Positions 47,865-48,332 of a stretch of DNA of 48,332 bases are shown here, one piece after another. Within the stretch, counting starts at the first letter, position 1. Each line of letters opens with the position of its first letter. A program made the translations under genes and the position numbers. Source of the DNA: MED-G16 sp964467915. GTDB lineage: Bacteria; Bacteroidota; Bacteroidia; Cytophagales; MED-G16. The stretch is taken from assembly GCA_964467915.1 (NCBI GenBank), contig CAYXSW010000011.1, positions 1 to 48,332 of the forward strand, in the 5' to 3' direction. Under the pieces are notes generated by a model. That model did not search any database. It saw nothing but the letters and a program-made list of their open reading frames with translations, and was not told where the DNA came from.

Positions 47865-48332
47865 TTATTCATTAAACATTGATTTTAAAGTTTGAACTTC
47901 TTTCTGAAGTTCTTCTATCATCTGCTGTTGTTCCTGCATAGCCTTAATCATAGGCATCATGATTTTTTGATAGTCCATCCTATGTATACCATCTTCCCCA
48001 ACGGATACAATCTTATTATCAAAATCTAGCTCTTTACTAATCTCTTTTACTTCTTGTGCAAGGAGTCCAATTTCATGGAGCATATTTTTAGATGTACTAG
48101 AAGAAGAATTAAAATAATCACTTACTTTCATTTTCAAATACGATACTGGATTCAATTTCATAATAAAGTCTAAACCATGGGTTAGAGAAAGAATATTTTC
48201 TTTGAGTCGTGCATCTGATGTGTTAATGGTTCCATTAGCGTACAATACTGCATCACCATCTTCAGCGGCATATACACTAGTCACATCAGCATTACCTAAA
48301 GTAACAGAGTTGTCTACCTGTCCTGTTGCTCC
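47865..48332 (-). CDS. Fibre protein, C-terminal part with S74 intramolecular chaperone domain (5' end beyond window)
   Basis: The frame is open to the right edge (155 residues visible) and starts in a collagen-like or repeat end ('GATGQVDNSVTLGNADVTSV'). 'TSDARLKENILSLTHGLDF' is the S74 (chaperone of endosialidase) signature, with the Ser at the predicted self-cleavage site. 'EIGLLAQEVKEI' and 'DYQKIMMPMIKAMQEQQQ' are also typical. A C-terminal coiled coil ('QQQMIEELQKEVQTLKS') drives trimerisation. In known members the domain folds the trimeric fibre and is then cleaved off. It pairs in family with the truncated gene at the left edge. Confidence 0.92.
   Translation of the reverse strand, partial: GATGQVDNSVTLGNADVTSVYAAEDGDAVLYANGTINTSDARLKENILSLTHGLDFIMKLNPVSYLKMKVSDYFNSSSSTSKNMLHEIGLLAQEVKEISKELDFDNKIVSVGEDGIHRMDYQKIMMPMIKAMQEQQQMIEELQKEVQTLKSMFNE

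Noticed and set aside
1..48332. Circular replicon (the two partial fibre genes as one gene across the join)
   Set aside because: A direct join of the ends is out of frame, and lipA, ispF and rimO are chromosomal genes. Missing sequence between the ends is more likely.
1..48332. tRNA, rRNA, riboswitch or prophage structural genes
   Set aside because: Spacers are short and AT-rich, with no cloverleaf or conserved riboswitch core seen; the S74 and collagen fibres lack phage neighbours and carry Bacteroidota secretion modules.

Overview
The window is a stretch of a Bacteroidota chromosome, probably from a marine Flavobacteriia- or Cytophagia-like lineage; the class cannot be resolved from sequence alone. 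Support comes from type IX secretion (T9SS) C-terminal sorting domains, a SprB-type repeat, a TonB receptor paired with a DUF4249 lipoprotein, a bacillithiol gene pair, S74/collagen-like fibre proteins and candidate TAnnTTTG -7 promoter elements. The DNA is AT-rich and densely packed, with many 4-14 nt overlaps. Two runs of exactly 100 N (25580-25679 and 40380-40479) show that it is a scaffold. Both window ends fall inside repetitive fibre genes, so both terminal genes are partial.

Layout. 1-1882: start of a collagen-like fibre gene that runs off the left edge. 1979-12411: secreted proteins (a TPR/LysM/WG-repeat protein, an Asp-box propeller protein, a ceramidase-like hydrolase, a GH3 glycosidase and a penicillin-acylase-family hydrolase). 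12398-14026: lipA and an outer-membrane-type protein. 14111-15594: OsmC and a predicted pentameric ligand-gated ion-channel relative. 15632-37879: one 22.2 kb gene for a 7415-residue exported giant protein. 37951-39054: a lipoprotein and a DoxX protein. 39158-40305: ispF and mnmD. 40308-43489: DUF4249 lipoprotein and TonB receptor. 43518-47303: ypdA, bshC and rimO. 47369-48332: a small T9SS cargo and the C-terminus of an S74 fibre protein.

The most notable object is the giant protein. It has a signal peptide and a T9SS C-terminal domain. Between them are four right-handed beta-helix modules, six Fn3-like domains, about thirteen Calx-beta domains, nine cadherin-like (VCBS/Big_9-type) repeats, one classical cadherin-like domain and one SprB repeat. 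Two features stand out. First, other domains (eight LamG/concanavalin-like, four C-type-lectin-like and one lipocalin-like) are not simply strung between these repeats. They are inserted inside them, at a few recurrent loop positions. Second, in the C-type-lectin-like inserts the two halves of the fold are in swapped order, which implies a circular permutation. A 470-bp stretch encoding one LamG guest occurs twice with no mismatch, which points to recent gene conversion or duplication. The gene is best read as a cell-surface adhesin or ligand-display scaffold whose guest domains are exchanged as cassettes.

The remaining genes are mostly core metabolism (lipoate, isoprenoid, tRNA and ribosome modification, bacillithiol redox) mixed with envelope and secreted hydrolase functions. 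I found no tRNA, rRNA, CRISPR array, insertion sequence or prophage module.
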